64,000 bases of DNA from Anaerovorax odorimutans (GCF_024459955.1 NZ_JANFXK010000013.1:54269-118268); one strand, 5' to 3'. Shown: positions 40,607 through 49,889, numbered from the stretch's first letter. The notes: generated by a model not told the origin, from the letters alone. Numbers and translations are program-made.

Positions 40607-41674
40607 TTATTTCAACGGAATTTCCTGCTCCTGGCTGATCTTTTTCGCGAGATTTTTCTCCGACTGGTCGGTTACTCTCAAGGTGATTGGCGTTTCTTTG
40701 TCCTGGAGGGTGTAGATTAAGGCAATTTTTGTTTTGTTTCCTTTCTGCACGTCCTTGGCAGCGTTGAGCAGTTCCTTGTTGTCCTCCTCCGTAATGCCCA
40801 TGGGACATTCTGTGTCGCCCTGGAATACCTGGGGATAGAAAGTTATCTGCGCAGTGCTGGGCTCTTCTTTTTTATTGGTATAATTAAAGTAAACAAGTAC
40901 CGCCGGGTTGCCGTCATAGTCTTTGGTCGTCTTGATTTTCAGGTACTTCAGAGTGCCTTCATCATTATCCATATTGATCTTGTCAACCCTGGTCGCTTTG
41001 CTCTTTTCTTCCGTAGTCTGTGTGGCCGCGTCTTTTTTGTCCTTACTGCCGTTGTCGCTGCCGCCCAGGATTCCGGAAAAGGCAAGAACCAATGCGATAA
41101 CGATGACCACAGCCACGGCTGCGATGATTAAGTACTTCTTTTTCTTTCCGGGAACATCGTCGTCCTCTTCCCAATCCTGCTGAGGCTCCGGTTCCGCTGC
41201 TTCTGCTGGTTCTGCGGGTTCCGGCGGTTGCTGCGGAGCAGTCTGAGGATTCTGCGGTGCGGCCTGCGATTCCTGAGGCGCGGCCTCGGCAGCCGCGGAA
41301 GTCTCGGGAGTTTCCGGCTCCGACTTTTCATAACTGCCGGTTTGTGGAGTTTCCGGTGCGGACGGCTGCTGCGGGGTAAAAGCAGGCTGGGTTTCGTTCT
41401 GCTGCTGAGCCATGGCGGCCCGCTGCGCTTCCTGCCGCTTTTTGTCTAAGGCCGCGACCTTTTTAAAGATGTTCATGACCGTAGCTTTATCCTTGGGGTC
41501 ATAAGGCAGCGCCAGCCGTTTGCCGTTGTAGTCGAATACGAACGCGGGCTGATCCCCGCTGCGGTGGGCGATGTTTGACATATTCCGGTAATAAAGTTCG
41601 TATCCTGCGTAAGTAACCGACTGGCCTGTAAAAACCAGAGGCTTTCCGTTTACCTGTAATGCGATCTTGTCCAT
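40607..41674 (-). CDS. Membrane protein with DUF5067-like extracellular domain
   Basis: 355 aa. An N-terminal cytoplasmic domain (DKIALQVNGKPLVFTGQSV, residues ~1-75) is followed by a Gln/Pro/Ala/Glu-rich linker (~85-180), a transmembrane helix (YLIIAAVAVVIVIALVLAFSG) and a C-terminal beta-sandwich of DUF5067 type (LKYLKIKTTKDYDGNPAVLVYFNYTNK). DUF5067 domains are immunoglobulin-like modules of Firmicute envelope proteins. The start at 41674 has AGGAGT upstream. Function is not known; a binding or sensing role at the cell surface is plausible. Single gene with its own terminator. Confidence 0.75.
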   Translation of the reverse strand: MDKIALQVNGKPLVFTGQSVTYAGYELYYRNMSNIAHRSGDQPAFVFDYNGKRLALPYDPKDKATVMNIFKKVAALDKKRQEAQRAAMAQQQNETQPAFTPQQPSAPETPQTGSYEKSEPETPETSAAAEAAPQESQAAPQNPQTAPQQPPEPAEPAEAAEPEPQQDWEEDDDVPGKKKKYLIIAAVAVVIVIALVLAFSGILGGSDNGSKDKKDAATQTTEEKSKATRVDKINMDNDEGTLKYLKIKTTKDYDGNPAVLVYFNYTNKKEEPSTAQITFYPQVFQGDTECPMGITEEDNKELLNAAKDVQKGNKTKIALIYTLQDKETPITLRVTDQSEKNLAKKISQEQEIPLK

Positions 41675-41831
41675 AAATTCACTCCTGATAAATACTATAT
41701 CCACTGTTAATAACAACAATTAAGATGCAAGCTCATACACTCATGCACCTATTGTACCATGTTCTCCGCGGTGTTCTCAATAGATTTGACGTGAGATTCT
41801 GATGTTTTATGCAAAATATCAGGACATGTTT

Positions 41832-42176
41832 TCATGTTTCCGGCTCCATAAGCAGTATTAATTCCTGAAATAAGGATGCGAATTTCAGCTTTTTCTCACT
41901 GGGAAGCTCTGAGACGGTATCAAGGGTTTTTAATAATAAGAGCGCGCTTTCCAGATGCTTTTCCGAAGAAGAAAAAGAGAGCAGCGTCAGCGGATCGACT
42001 TCCAGGCGGCCGGCGATATGCTCCACGGTATCCATTCTGGGGTTTCCGGTACCTTTCAGCAGCTTCTGCGCAGAGGAACGCGAAATCCCCAGCTCTTCCG
42101 AAAATTCAGAAATGGATTGGCCACGACTCGTTCGGATGGCATTCATCATGTTCGACAGATTTTTCTGTAATGTCAC
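41832..42176 (-). CDS. XRE-family transcription regulator
   Basis: 114-aa regulator. The N-terminal HTH_3 domain is MMNAIRTSRGQSISEFSEELGISRSSAQKLLKGTGNPRMDTVEHIAGRL (residues ~11-60), followed by a ~50-residue helical oligomerisation tail. It is divergent from the yabP sporulation gene. A 16-bp dyad of TTCGA half-sites at 42257-42272, about 80 bp upstream of its start, could be its operator. Confidence 0.88.
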   Translation of the reverse strand: MTLQKNLSNMMNAIRTSRGQSISEFSEELGISRSSAQKLLKGTGNPRMDTVEHIAGRLEVDPLTLLSFSSSEKHLESALLLLKTLDTVSELPSEKKLKFASLFQELILLMEPET

Positions 42177-42545
42177 AAATAATCACTCCCTTCTACAGTC
42201 ATACGGGAGAAGAATCAAAAAATACAGCTTGTCAGATCGAAATGTTGTACCGTTATTTCGACATGTTTCGAATTTTTTCGACAGATTTTGACAAAGCGCC
42301 TCTATTATAGCTCCTGTCATACGCAAAAGGATAAAAATGCCATCAAAGGGATGCACGAAAGAAGGGGGCTGACCCGGAGAGCGTCTTCCCGGAAATTTAA
42401 GAAAAATCTATTAGAACCGTAAGAAGATCGTAATAAACGGAAGCGATTTTTGGACTATAATAAGAAAGCAGCGCAGAGTACATAAAGGTAATCGTTCTAG
42501 GAAACTTTCCCGGGCAATATACTGCTAATAAGGAGGGATTTGCCT
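42177..42545. promoter_or_regulatory. Divergent intergenic region XRE/yabP
   Basis: Gene-free 369 bp. It holds the dyad TTCGA-N6-TCGAA at 42257-42272 with a further TTCGA at 42277, and a TATAAT at 42456-42461 upstream of yabP without a clear -35. yabP homologues are transcribed by a sporulation sigma factor (sigma-E), but I could not assign such a promoter with confidence. Confidence 0.4.
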
Positions 42546-42806
42546 ATGGAAAACCATGTAATTACCATTGATAACAGGGAAAAGATAACGGTCACGGAAG
42601 TGGCTGATATCGACAACTTCGATGAAGAAGAGATCTGCGCCAATCTGAAGACGGGGGGCCTGCTGATTAAAGGCAAGGGACTGCACATCCAGATGCTCGA
42701 TCTGGGTGAGGGAAAAGCTGTCATTACGGGAGAGATCAATTCGCTCGCTTATACGCAGAAAAAAGACAAATCGGAAAAAGGACTCATTAGAAAGATTCTT
42801 AAATGA
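42546..42806 (+). CDS. yabP: YabP/YqfC-family sporulation protein
   Basis: 86-aa protein of the YabP family: MENHVITIDNREKITVTEVADIDNFDEEEICANL and GLLIKGKGLHIQMLDLGEGKAVITGEINSLAY. YabP is needed in the mother cell for spore coat/cortex assembly in Bacillus. The start is ATG 42546 with GGAGGG ahead; a TTG six bases earlier is too close to the ribosome site. It overlaps yabQ by 4 bp. Confidence 0.92.
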   Translation: MENHVITIDNREKITVTEVADIDNFDEEEICANLKTGGLLIKGKGLHIQMLDLGEGKAVITGEINSLAYTQKKDKSEKGLIRKILK

Positions 42807-43174
42807 GTATACAGCTGACCGATCTGATAAAGGAGCAGGCCAGCCAGTGTCTGGTCATGCTGGGAGCGGGCATCGCTTTCATGCTTTTCTATCAGTTATG
42901 CTCTTTTCTTTGCGGGCAGGTGAGAATTCACAAATGGGTTCGCGTGTTTCTTGAAATCTTCTTCTGGCTGGCATCCGCGGTGATGACATCCCAGTTCCTG
43001 TACTACTGCGCCTACGGCCGTATCAGCGTCCACGCGGTCTGCGCGTTTGCAATAGGGGTTTTGTTGTGGAAGAAATGCTTTTGTGGTATAATACTCCCAA
43101 CTTACTGTGAGGGAAAAAGGACAAGAGGTTTGAGAAAGAGACATGGCAAAAAGAAAAAGGAGCAAACAATTTAA
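42803..43174 (+). CDS. yabQ: YabQ-like spore cortex membrane protein
   Basis: 123-aa membrane protein with about three hydrophobic helices (CLVMLGAGIAFMLFYQLCSFLCG; FLEIFFWLASAVMTSQFLYYCAYG; VHAVCAFAIGVLLWKK) and a basic tail. The sequence and its place directly after yabP identify it as YabQ, required for spore cortex synthesis. Its 3' end overlaps the next gene by 32 bp. Confidence 0.88.
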   Translation: MSIQLTDLIKEQASQCLVMLGAGIAFMLFYQLCSFLCGQVRIHKWVRVFLEIFFWLASAVMTSQFLYYCAYGRISVHAVCAFAIGVLLWKKCFCGIILPTYCEGKRTRGLRKRHGKKKKEQTI

Positions 43175-43601
43175 AGATACCAGCCAGGTAATCGATATTG
43201 AAGAGGCTCGCAGGAAGAGGCAGGAGAAGAGGAGCCGCCAGCATAAAAAGGGGAGACTGAACCAGCGGCCCGCGCCCGAGCGGCCTGTCAGGGCGAGCGT
43301 AAAACAGGCGAGAAAAAGAAGGAGCATCATCTATGCCGCTATAATCCTTGCTATTGTAGCGGTAATTGGTGTATCTATTTATAATATTATAACGCTGAAA
43401 CAGGAACAAAAGGAAATTCTCAGACAGCAGCAGGAACTGCAGGAACAGAAAGCGGAACTCAAGGAAGAGCTGGAACAGCTCAGCAACCCGGAGTACATCG
43501 AGGAGCAGGGAAGGACACAGCTGCGCCTGGTGCTGCCGGGAGAAAATATCTATGTGCCGTCCGCTTCCGATAAAAAGAAAGGGAACGGCAATGAAGATTA
43601 A
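43143..43601 (+). CDS. FtsB/DivIC-family cell-division protein
   Basis: 152-aa bitopic protein: a basic cytoplasmic N-terminus (~60 residues), one transmembrane helix (SIIYAAIILAIVAVIGVSIYNI, about 62-82), a coiled coil of Gln/Glu/Leu (82-115) and the family's extracellular end NPEYIEEQGRTQLRLVLPGENIYV. It assembles with FtsL and DivIB at the division septum. Position after yabP-yabQ matches divIC of Bacillus. The N-terminal basic region is longer than usual. Confidence 0.9.
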   Translation: MAKRKRSKQFKDTSQVIDIEEARRKRQEKRSRQHKKGRLNQRPAPERPVRASVKQARKRRSIIYAAIILAIVAVIGVSIYNIITLKQEQKEILRQQQELQEQKAELKEELEQLSNPEYIEEQGRTQLRLVLPGENIYVPSASDKKKGNGNED

Positions 43602-44124
43602 AGAAACGATCGTAGTGGAAGGCAGGGACGATACGGCGGCGATAAAACAGGCGGTAGATGCCCATACCATTGAGACTCATGGCTACGGGATTAAAAAAGA
43701 TACTTGGCAACTCCTTGAAAAAGCGTATAATGAAAAAGGCATCATCATTTTTACCGACCCGGACTACGCGGGGACGGAGATCCGCAAACGGCTGACGGAA
43801 AAGTTTCCCAAAGCAGGTCAGGCCTATCTGTCCAGAAAAGACGCTGAGAAGGCCGGAGATATCGGCATTGAGAACGCATCGCCCCGGAGTATCCGTCAGG
43901 CTCTTGAAAATGCCCACTACACCCTTGAGGAAGCCAGGGACGAATTTACCATGGAGGACCTGAGGGAATACGGACTGACCGCCCACCCCCAGGCAGCGGA
44001 CAGAAGAGACAGGCTGGGCAGAGTTCTGGGGATCGGATATGGAAACAGCAAATGCTTTTTGAATCGACTGAATCAGTATGGAATTACCAGAGATCAGTTT
44101 CTCAAAAAGCTTGAGGAGATATAA
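43591..44124 (+). CDS. rnmV: Ribonuclease M5
   Basis: 177-aa Toprim nuclease that matures 5S rRNA. The Toprim motif residues are in IVVEGRDDTAAI (Glu) and IIIFTDPDYAGTEIRKRL (DxD), followed by the family segment IENASPRSIRQALE and a C-terminal domain (LGIGYGNSKCFLNRLNQYGI). It starts at ATG 43591 with AAGGGA ahead, overlapping the ftsB-like gene by 11 bp. It ends exactly where rsmA begins, the standard rnmV-rsmA pair of Firmicutes. Confidence 0.95.
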   Translation: MKIKETIVVEGRDDTAAIKQAVDAHTIETHGYGIKKDTWQLLEKAYNEKGIIIFTDPDYAGTEIRKRLTEKFPKAGQAYLSRKDAEKAGDIGIENASPRSIRQALENAHYTLEEARDEFTMEDLREYGLTAHPQAADRRDRLGRVLGIGYGNSKCFLNRLNQYGITRDQFLKKLEEI

Positions 44125-44997
44125 ATGAAGCTTTACGCGCCATCAACAATAAGAGAGATCAGAGAAAAACACGGCTTCAGGCTTTCAAAGAGCCTGGGCC
44201 AGAATTTTCTTACCGATAAAAACATAATTGACAGGATCATCGAAAGCTCGGACATTGGAGAAGAGGATCTGGTCGTTGAGATTGGACCGGGAATCGGAGT
44301 GCTGACAGCAGAGGCGGCGGAGTACGCAGGGAAAGTAGTCGCTGTGGAAATCGACCGCAACCTGATCCCCATACTGGAAGAAACGCTGGGAGCGTACCCC
44401 AATGTGACAGTCATCAATCAGGATGTGCTGAAAACAGACCTTACCGGGGTGGTGGAACGCTATCGGGGAAACGGCGGCGTGAAGATAATCGGAAACCTTC
44501 CTTACTATATCACCACGCCGATCATAATGAAGATTCTGGAGGACCGCGTGCCGGCCGACAGCATTACCATTATGATGCAGAAAGAGGTGGCGGACCGGAT
44601 CAAAGCCGCGCCGGGTTCCAAGACTTACGGGGCCTTATCGGTTGCCGTGCAGTATTACTGCACCATCAGCCAGGTGGCGGCCGTTCCCAAAGAAGTGTTC
44701 GTTCCACAGCCAAAGGTCGATTCTTCGGTTCTGCGGCTGGATATCCGCAAGGAGCATCCGGTGGAACTGATCGATGAAAAAATGTTCTTTGTATGTATCA
44801 AATCCGGGTTCGGGCAGAGGCGCAAAACGCTGCTCAACTCTCTGACAGGGGCCGCAGGACTTTCTAAGGATGCGGTCAGAGAGGTATTGAACGCGGCGGA
44901 CATCGACCCGGTAAGGCGGGCGGAAACGCTGAGCCTTGAAGAATTTGCTGCCATTGCCAATCATATGACAAGGCACATAAAAAATCATCAGGAGTAG
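44125..44997 (+). CDS. rsmA: 16S rRNA dimethyladenosine transferase
   Basis: 290-aa KsgA/RsmA, which dimethylates two adjacent adenosines near the 3' end of 16S rRNA. Motifs: SLGQNFLTDKNIIDRII (N-terminal), VEIGPGIGVLT (SAM loop), VAVEIDRNLIP, NLPYYITTPIIMK (catalytic NLPY) and FVPQPKVDSSVLRL. Directly abuts rnmV and is 6 bp before the LTA-synthase-like gene. Confidence 0.97.
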   Translation: MKLYAPSTIREIREKHGFRLSKSLGQNFLTDKNIIDRIIESSDIGEEDLVVEIGPGIGVLTAEAAEYAGKVVAVEIDRNLIPILEETLGAYPNVTVINQDVLKTDLTGVVERYRGNGGVKIIGNLPYYITTPIIMKILEDRVPADSITIMMQKEVADRIKAAPGSKTYGALSVAVQYYCTISQVAAVPKEVFVPQPKVDSSVLRLDIRKEHPVELIDEKMFFVCIKSGFGQRRKTLLNSLTGAAGLSKDAVREVLNAADIDPVRRAETLSLEEFAAIANHMTRHIKNHQE

Positions 44998-45003
44998 AGG
45001 AAT

Positions 45004-46983
45004 ATGGAGAAGTTGAAATCTTTTTACAGAAAATATTTGCGAAACAGTATTGTATTTTCCGCGGTGCTGGCATTGGCAATGAATCTCTTCATTGAAACGA
45101 TGGCAAGGCATTCTCTCATTGAGAGCTTTCGTTTTTTTGCGCAGAACCCTGCGGTCTTTTTATTTAACACGTTCATCATTTTTGCCACCTATTCGATCGT
45201 TCTGCTTTTCAGGCGAAAGATATTCTGGTATGTGGTGATTTCCGCGCTCTGGATGGCGCTGGGAATTACCAACGGCGTTATTCTGCTCAATCGTATGACG
45301 CCTTTTACGGTCAAGGATATGGCCAATCTGGGGGACGGGCTTTCCATTGCGACCAATTACTTGTCCACAGCCACGCTCATTCTGGCAATCGTGGGCATTC
45401 TGGTTCTGGTGGCGGGGTTGATCCTTTTGTTTCTCTTCGCACCCAAATCAAAGCGCAAGGTCAATTACAAAAGGAGCATTATCTCCATTCTGATTATCGC
45501 GGCAGCCACCTTTGGTGTGTGGCAGGGTGCGGTTAAAACCAAGACGGTGGCCACCTTTTTCGGAAACCTGGCGTACGCTTATCAGGATTACGGCGTTCCT
45601 TACTGCTTTATCAGTACCTGGCTGGATACGGGAATCAAAAAGCCCGACGGTTATTCGGAGCAGGCGGTCAAAGGCATATTTAAAAATGGCGAGCTGGGCA
45701 AGGACGGCACCTATCAAATTGAGCAAAAGGACGAAGACGAAAAGCATCCCAACATCATTTTCCTGCAGCTGGAATCTTTCATCGATCCTACGCTTGTGGA
45801 TGGTTTCAGCTATTCCAGGGATCCGATGCCCAATTACAGAAAGCTGATGAAGGAATATTCGTCAGGCTACCTGACGGTTCCATCTGTCGGAGCGGGTACG
45901 GCCAATACGGAGTTCGAGTCCATGACCGGAATCAGCGTAAAATTCTTTGGCCCCGGGGAGTATCCGTATAAATCCGTGCTTTTGGAGAAAACCTGCGAAA
46001 GCATTCCCTATGATTTGAAAAATATCGGCTATTCCACCCACGCCATCCATAACCACAGAGGCGCTTTCTACGGCAGAAACAAGGTTTTCCCCAACCTGGG
46101 CTTTGACACCTTTACCTCTCTGGAATACATGAACAATGTAGTCAAGACAGCGAAAAACTGGTCCAAGGACGGGCTCCTGACGGATCAGATGCTTGACGCC
46201 ATGAAATCTACGGAGGGAAGGGACTATATCTATACAATCTCTGTGCAGGGACACGGAAAGTACCCCACTGAGCAGATTCTGGAAAACCCAGCGGTTACCG
46301 TGACCGAAGCGCCGTCAGAAGAGCAGAGATGGCAGTATGAGTATTACGTGAATCAGGTATATGAAATGGATCTGTTCGTCAAGGATCTGACGGATCGGCT
46401 GTCCCAGTTCGATGAGGATGTGGTTCTCGTCATGTACGGCGACCATCTTCCGGCCCTGGATATGTCGGAAGATCAGATGAAAAACAATGACCTGTTCTCT
46501 ACGGAATATATTATCTGGAACAATTTTGGTATGAAAAAAGAGGATAAGAACCTGGCGGCTTACGAGATTGGCGCCGAAGTTCTGGATCGTCTTGGCATCC
46601 ATGACGGACTGCTGACACAGTACCATCAGAAATATCAAAACAGCGCCGACTATCTGAAAAACCTTGAGACGCTGGCCTATGACATGCTCTACGGTGAGGA
46701 CTATATTTACGGAGGAAAGAGTCCTTTCGAGCCGACCGACATGAAAATGGGTATCAAGAAAATTAAGATTAACGATATTGTAAAGATCGGTGAGGACTAT
46801 TATATTAAGGGCGAAAACTTCACTGAGTACAGTAAGATTTCCCTCGACGGGGAGGTCCTGGATACGATCTATCTGGGGCCAACGATTCTGGGCCTCAGGG
46901 AAAAGGTAGACCCCGATGATGTGAGCCGGATGAAGATCAGTCAGGTGGAGAAGAATAAGGAAATATTGAGTACGACAGAATAA
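45004..46983 (+). CDS. LTA synthase-family sulfatase-fold membrane enzyme
   Basis: 659-aa enzyme. Five N-terminal transmembrane helices (residues ~15-185) precede an extracellular sulfatase-fold domain. Metal and catalytic residues are Glu in FLQLESFID (about 252), nucleophile Thr in GAGTANTEFESMTG, His in SVQGHGKY and Asp-His in YGDHLPAL. It transfers glycerophosphate or similar groups from phosphatidylglycerol to surface polymers or lipids. After ~575 an extra beta domain (KIKINDIVKIGEDYYIKGENFTEYSKISLDG) resembles an IPT/Ig-like fold, unusual for the family. Strong terminator follows. Confidence 0.88.
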   Translation: MEKLKSFYRKYLRNSIVFSAVLALAMNLFIETMARHSLIESFRFFAQNPAVFLFNTFIIFATYSIVLLFRRKIFWYVVISALWMALGITNGVILLNRMTPFTVKDMANLGDGLSIATNYLSTATLILAIVGILVLVAGLILLFLFAPKSKRKVNYKRSIISILIIAAATFGVWQGAVKTKTVATFFGNLAYAYQDYGVPYCFISTWLDTGIKKPDGYSEQAVKGIFKNGELGKDGTYQIEQKDEDEKHPNIIFLQLESFIDPTLVDGFSYSRDPMPNYRKLMKEYSSGYLTVPSVGAGTANTEFESMTGISVKFFGPGEYPYKSVLLEKTCESIPYDLKNIGYSTHAIHNHRGAFYGRNKVFPNLGFDTFTSLEYMNNVVKTAKNWSKDGLLTDQMLDAMKSTEGRDYIYTISVQGHGKYPTEQILENPAVTVTEAPSEEQRWQYEYYVNQVYEMDLFVKDLTDRLSQFDEDVVLVMYGDHLPALDMSEDQMKNNDLFSTEYIIWNNFGMKKEDKNLAAYEIGAEVLDRLGIHDGLLTQYHQKYQNSADYLKNLETLAYDMLYGEDYIYGGKSPFEPTDMKMGIKKIKINDIVKIGEDYYIKGENFTEYSKISLDGEVLDTIYLGPTILGLREKVDPDDVSRMKISQVEKNKEILSTTE

Positions 46984-46985
46984 AG

Positions 46986-47030
46986 AAAAAATTCCGCGGC
47001 AGGTTTTGGTGCCGCGGAATTTTTTTCTTT
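46986..47030 (+). terminator. Terminator of rnmV-rsmA-LTAS run
   Basis: AATTCCGCGGCA pairs with TGCCGCGGAATT, extended by A and T runs, with an 8-nt loop (47002-47009) and TTTTTTTCTTTTT downstream. Confidence 0.92.
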
Positions 47031-47113
47031 TTACTTGTGGCCGACCCGGGCGGGGGCGGGGCCGCGCAGACTTGTGGTCTCGGGTGCAGGTGTTGGCCCG
47101 GCTCGCGGCCCGC

Positions 47114-48837
47114 GGTAACTTTTTTCGAAAAAGGGGCCCTGGTTACGCAAAGTTGTGGGTTTGCGGGGTGTTGATACAGTTGAAAATGAAAATTTGTGCT
47201 GACAGGCGTCCGGAAGGCCGCGAGAACGTTGAAAAGTGCGTAACTTTTAGAAAAAATAAGGATAAGTTACCGGGCCAGCCTCCCGGGGTGTCCAGATCAA
47301 CATTGAAAAATAAGGAAGAACATCAAAATTTTAGGTGATGCACATATTTGTTCAACAACGGACTCATTTTGCCTTTGTTGTTGAAGTATTTCCAAGGCTT
47401 ATAGGCCCTGTGCCTGCTCAAAGCAGCGTAATTGATCGAGATTCTGCGTCTGAATGTCTTGTATCCTTGAAAAAAGTTCAACAAGAACCAGATTTTTCGC
47501 TGCATGTTGATAAAAAATGAAAACTTGTATTTCCGGGCGGGTTGAAGGCTGCGGGACTGTTGAAAGGTTACAGATTTTTGATGATCCTGCGGTCCTTCAA
47601 AGAGCAGGTAGCACAAATTTTCATTTCTTACGGTTTCGAATACCTGTAAACCTACAACTTTGGTGCGGCCCTGCAGGGTCCGGCCCCGGGCCCGGCTCCG
47701 CGGTAACTTTTTTCGAAAAAGGGGCCCTGGTTACGCAAAGTTGTGGGTTTGCGGGGTATTGATACAGTTGAAAATGAAAACTTGTGCTGGCGGGCGTCCG
47801 GAAGGCTGCAGGAACGTTGAAAAGTGCGTAACTTTTAGAAAAAATAAGGATAAGTTACCGGGGCAGCCTCTCGGATCAGCCTCCCGGGCCTGCCCAGATC
47901 AACATTGAAAAATAAGGAAAAACATCAAATTTTTAGGAAATGTATATATTTATTCAACAACGGACTCATTTTGTCTTTGTTGTTGAAGTATTTCCAAGGT
48001 TTATAGGCCCTGTGCCTGCTTAAAGCAGCGTAATTGATCGAGATTCTGCGTCTCAATGCCTTGTAGCTTTGAAAAAAGTTCAACAAAAACTCGATTTTTC
48101 GCCGCATGTTGATAAAAAATGAAAACCTGTATTTCCGGGCGGGTTGAAGGCCGCGGGACTGTTGAAAGGTTACAGATTTTTGATGATCCTGCGGTCCTTC
48201 AAAGAGCAGGTAGCACAAATTTTCATTTCTTACGGTTTCGAATACCTGTAAACCTACAGCTTTGGTGCGGCCCTGCCGGGTCCGGGCCCGGCCCGCGGTA
48301 ACTTTTTTCGAAAAAGGGGGCCTGGTTACGCAAAGTTGTGGGTTTGCGGGGTGTTGATACAGTTGAAAATGAAGATTTGTGCTGGCGGGCGTCCGGAAGG
48401 CCGCAGGAACGTTGAAAAGTGCGTAACTTTTAGAAAAAATAAGGACAAGTTACCGGAACGGCCTCCCGGGCCTGCCCGGACCAACATTAAAAAATAAGGA
48501 AGAACATAAAAATTTTAGAAAATGTACATATTTATTCAACAATGGACTCATTTTGCCTTTGTTGTTGAAGTATTTCCAAGGCTTATGACCCCTGCACCTG
48601 CTCAAAGCAGCATGATTGATCGAGATTCTGCGTCTCAATGCCTTGTAGCTTTGAAAAAAGTTCAACAAAAACTCGATTTTTTGCTGCATGTTGATAAAAA
48701 GTGAAAATCTGTGTTTTTGGGCGACTGGAAGGCCACGGGACCGTTGGAATCTTGCGGCTTTTTCAACGATCCTGCGGTCCTTCAAAGAGCAGGTAGCACA
48801 AATTTTCATTTTTTCGCAAAACTCGCCTATGGTTACC
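47114..48837 (+). repeat. Tandem array of three ~590-bp A+B units
   Basis: Units begin at GGTAAC 47114, 47702 and 48297 (periods 588 and 595 bp); the third ends about 48837 at GGTTACC. Each unit has a B block (GGTAACTTTTTTCGAAAAAG, GTTACGCAAAGTTGTGGG, AACGTTGAAAAGTGCGTAAC, AAGTTACCG) of about 165 bp and an A block (TTCAACAA...TTGTTGAAGTATTTCCAAGG, TTGAAAAAAGTTCAACAA). The A block's end, AGCACAAATTTTCATTT, is complementary to the B block. Short GC-rich CCGGGCC-type tracts separate units. Frames in it are conserved on both strands, which argues against coding. Confidence 0.8.
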
Positions 48838-48872
48838 GGGCCAGCCCCCCGGCCCTGTCGACTTTATTTCCA

Positions 48873-48906
48873 GACTTGGCTTGGGCGTGCCCGCCCAAGC
48901 CAAGTC
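48873..48906. repeat. 15-bp perfect GC-rich palindrome
   Basis: GACTTGGCTTGGGCG (48873-48887) and CGCCCAAGCCAAGTC (48892-48906) flank a 4-nt loop, right after the repeat array. An A run follows rather than a T run, so as RNA it terminates neither strand well; it may be an extrusion-prone or regulatory site. Confidence 0.6.
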
Positions 48907-48910
48907 CACA

Positions 48911-48960
48911 AAAAAAGCTGCCGCAGATTAGAAAAGAGCTCTAATACGTGATGCGGCAGC
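48911..48960 (-). terminator. Terminator of GH25 lysozyme gene
   Basis: On the minus strand GCTGCCGCA (48960-48952) pairs with TGCGGCAGC (48925-48917), enclosing an inner ATTAGA/TCTAAT stem, and TTTTTT follows. Confidence 0.85.
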
Positions 48961-49060
48961 CTGTTTGCAAAACTATCGCTTAATGCTTGTTGTTTCTTCA
49001 GGAAAAATAAGGGCAGATTTTTTAACTTGATTCAGGTCTACGAGGCGTTTTATTGCTGTA

Positions 49061-49804
49061 TCATAGCGGCGGGCAGCAGGGACAAGGGGTACACACTCTC
49101 TTTGTTCGCTGGACCTCAGGACGGGCCTTAACTTTCTCATGGTGTTTCAGATACACGCCATCCTTGAACCGGTCCAGATCCACCAGACCGTCGATACCGG
49201 AAATCCGGCCCCGGTCGCTGTACTGAAAGCCTTCCCAGGCCCGCCAGTGTCCTGTGCTATAAGGTTCGTCCCTCCCGTAATCGGCCACCCACAGAGGATA
49301 GCGGGCCAAACGGCGGTCCCATAGATTCTGGGCGTTGCTGGCATCGGAATAGACCATAGGTTTCAGGCCGGTCAGCTTTTCCAGCTCTTCCATATAGGCC
49401 CTGGCAATGGCATTGATTTCACGTTTGCTCAGATCACCAAACTGCTCAAAATCCATAGCCGGACGGCATTCCATATTTTTTTCGTTTATTAAAGACGCGA
49501 AAAAATGCGCCTGCCTGCGGCCCTCATCCACGGATCTGGCCGTAACAAAATGATAAAAACCGATATCCAGACGGTGCTTCCTGGCTTCCCGGTAGTTTCT
49601 TTCAAAATATGGGTCTACGAATTGGGAACCCTCTCCCGCTTTCATATATACGACCCGAATTCCTGCGTCCCGCACTCTTGCGTAATCGATTCGCCCCTGC
49701 CACTGACTTACGTCAATGCCCCTGTGCTCACTGGCAGCAAAGGCCGGCTGGGCAAGGGAAAAGCAGAGTATCAGAACGAGGACAGCACTCAATACTTTTT
49801 TCAT
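49061..49804 (-). CDS. Secreted GH25 lysozyme (muramidase)
   Basis: 247-aa exported glycosidase. A signal peptide (cleavage near PAFA-AS, residue ~23) leads to a GH25 barrel: RGIDVSQWQGRIDY, VYMKAGEGSQFVDPYF, IGFYHFVTAR, and the acidic pair in AMDFEQF (about residue 116-120). It hydrolyses N-acetylmuramyl glycosidic bonds in peptidoglycan. The chain ends in an unusual CTPCPCCPPL cysteine cluster and has no binding repeats. Monocistronic, with terminator. Confidence 0.9.
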   Translation of the reverse strand: MKKVLSAVLVLILCFSLAQPAFAASEHRGIDVSQWQGRIDYARVRDAGIRVVYMKAGEGSQFVDPYFERNYREARKHRLDIGFYHFVTARSVDEGRRQAHFFASLINEKNMECRPAMDFEQFGDLSKREINAIARAYMEELEKLTGLKPMVYSDASNAQNLWDRRLARYPLWVADYGRDEPYSTGHWRAWEGFQYSDRGRISGIDGLVDLDRFKDGVYLKHHEKVKARPEVQRTKRVCTPCPCCPPL

Positions 49805-49889
49805 GGTGATATTCCTCCTAATAATACGTTATGCAAAACTTTGATAAATGGGTACTTTCTATGGTATAGTTATAGGGCAGGAGGTGATT

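Noticed and set aside
47114..48837. CRISPR array
   Set aside because: Repeat unit is ~590 bp with conserved interior; there are no short repeats with unique spacers and no cas genes.
47323..48951. Several 60-119 codon frames inside the tandem A+B array, similar between units
   Set aside because: Similar frames occur on both strands of the same DNA and simply follow the repeat; most lack ribosome sites, and differences between units are not biased to third positions by eye.
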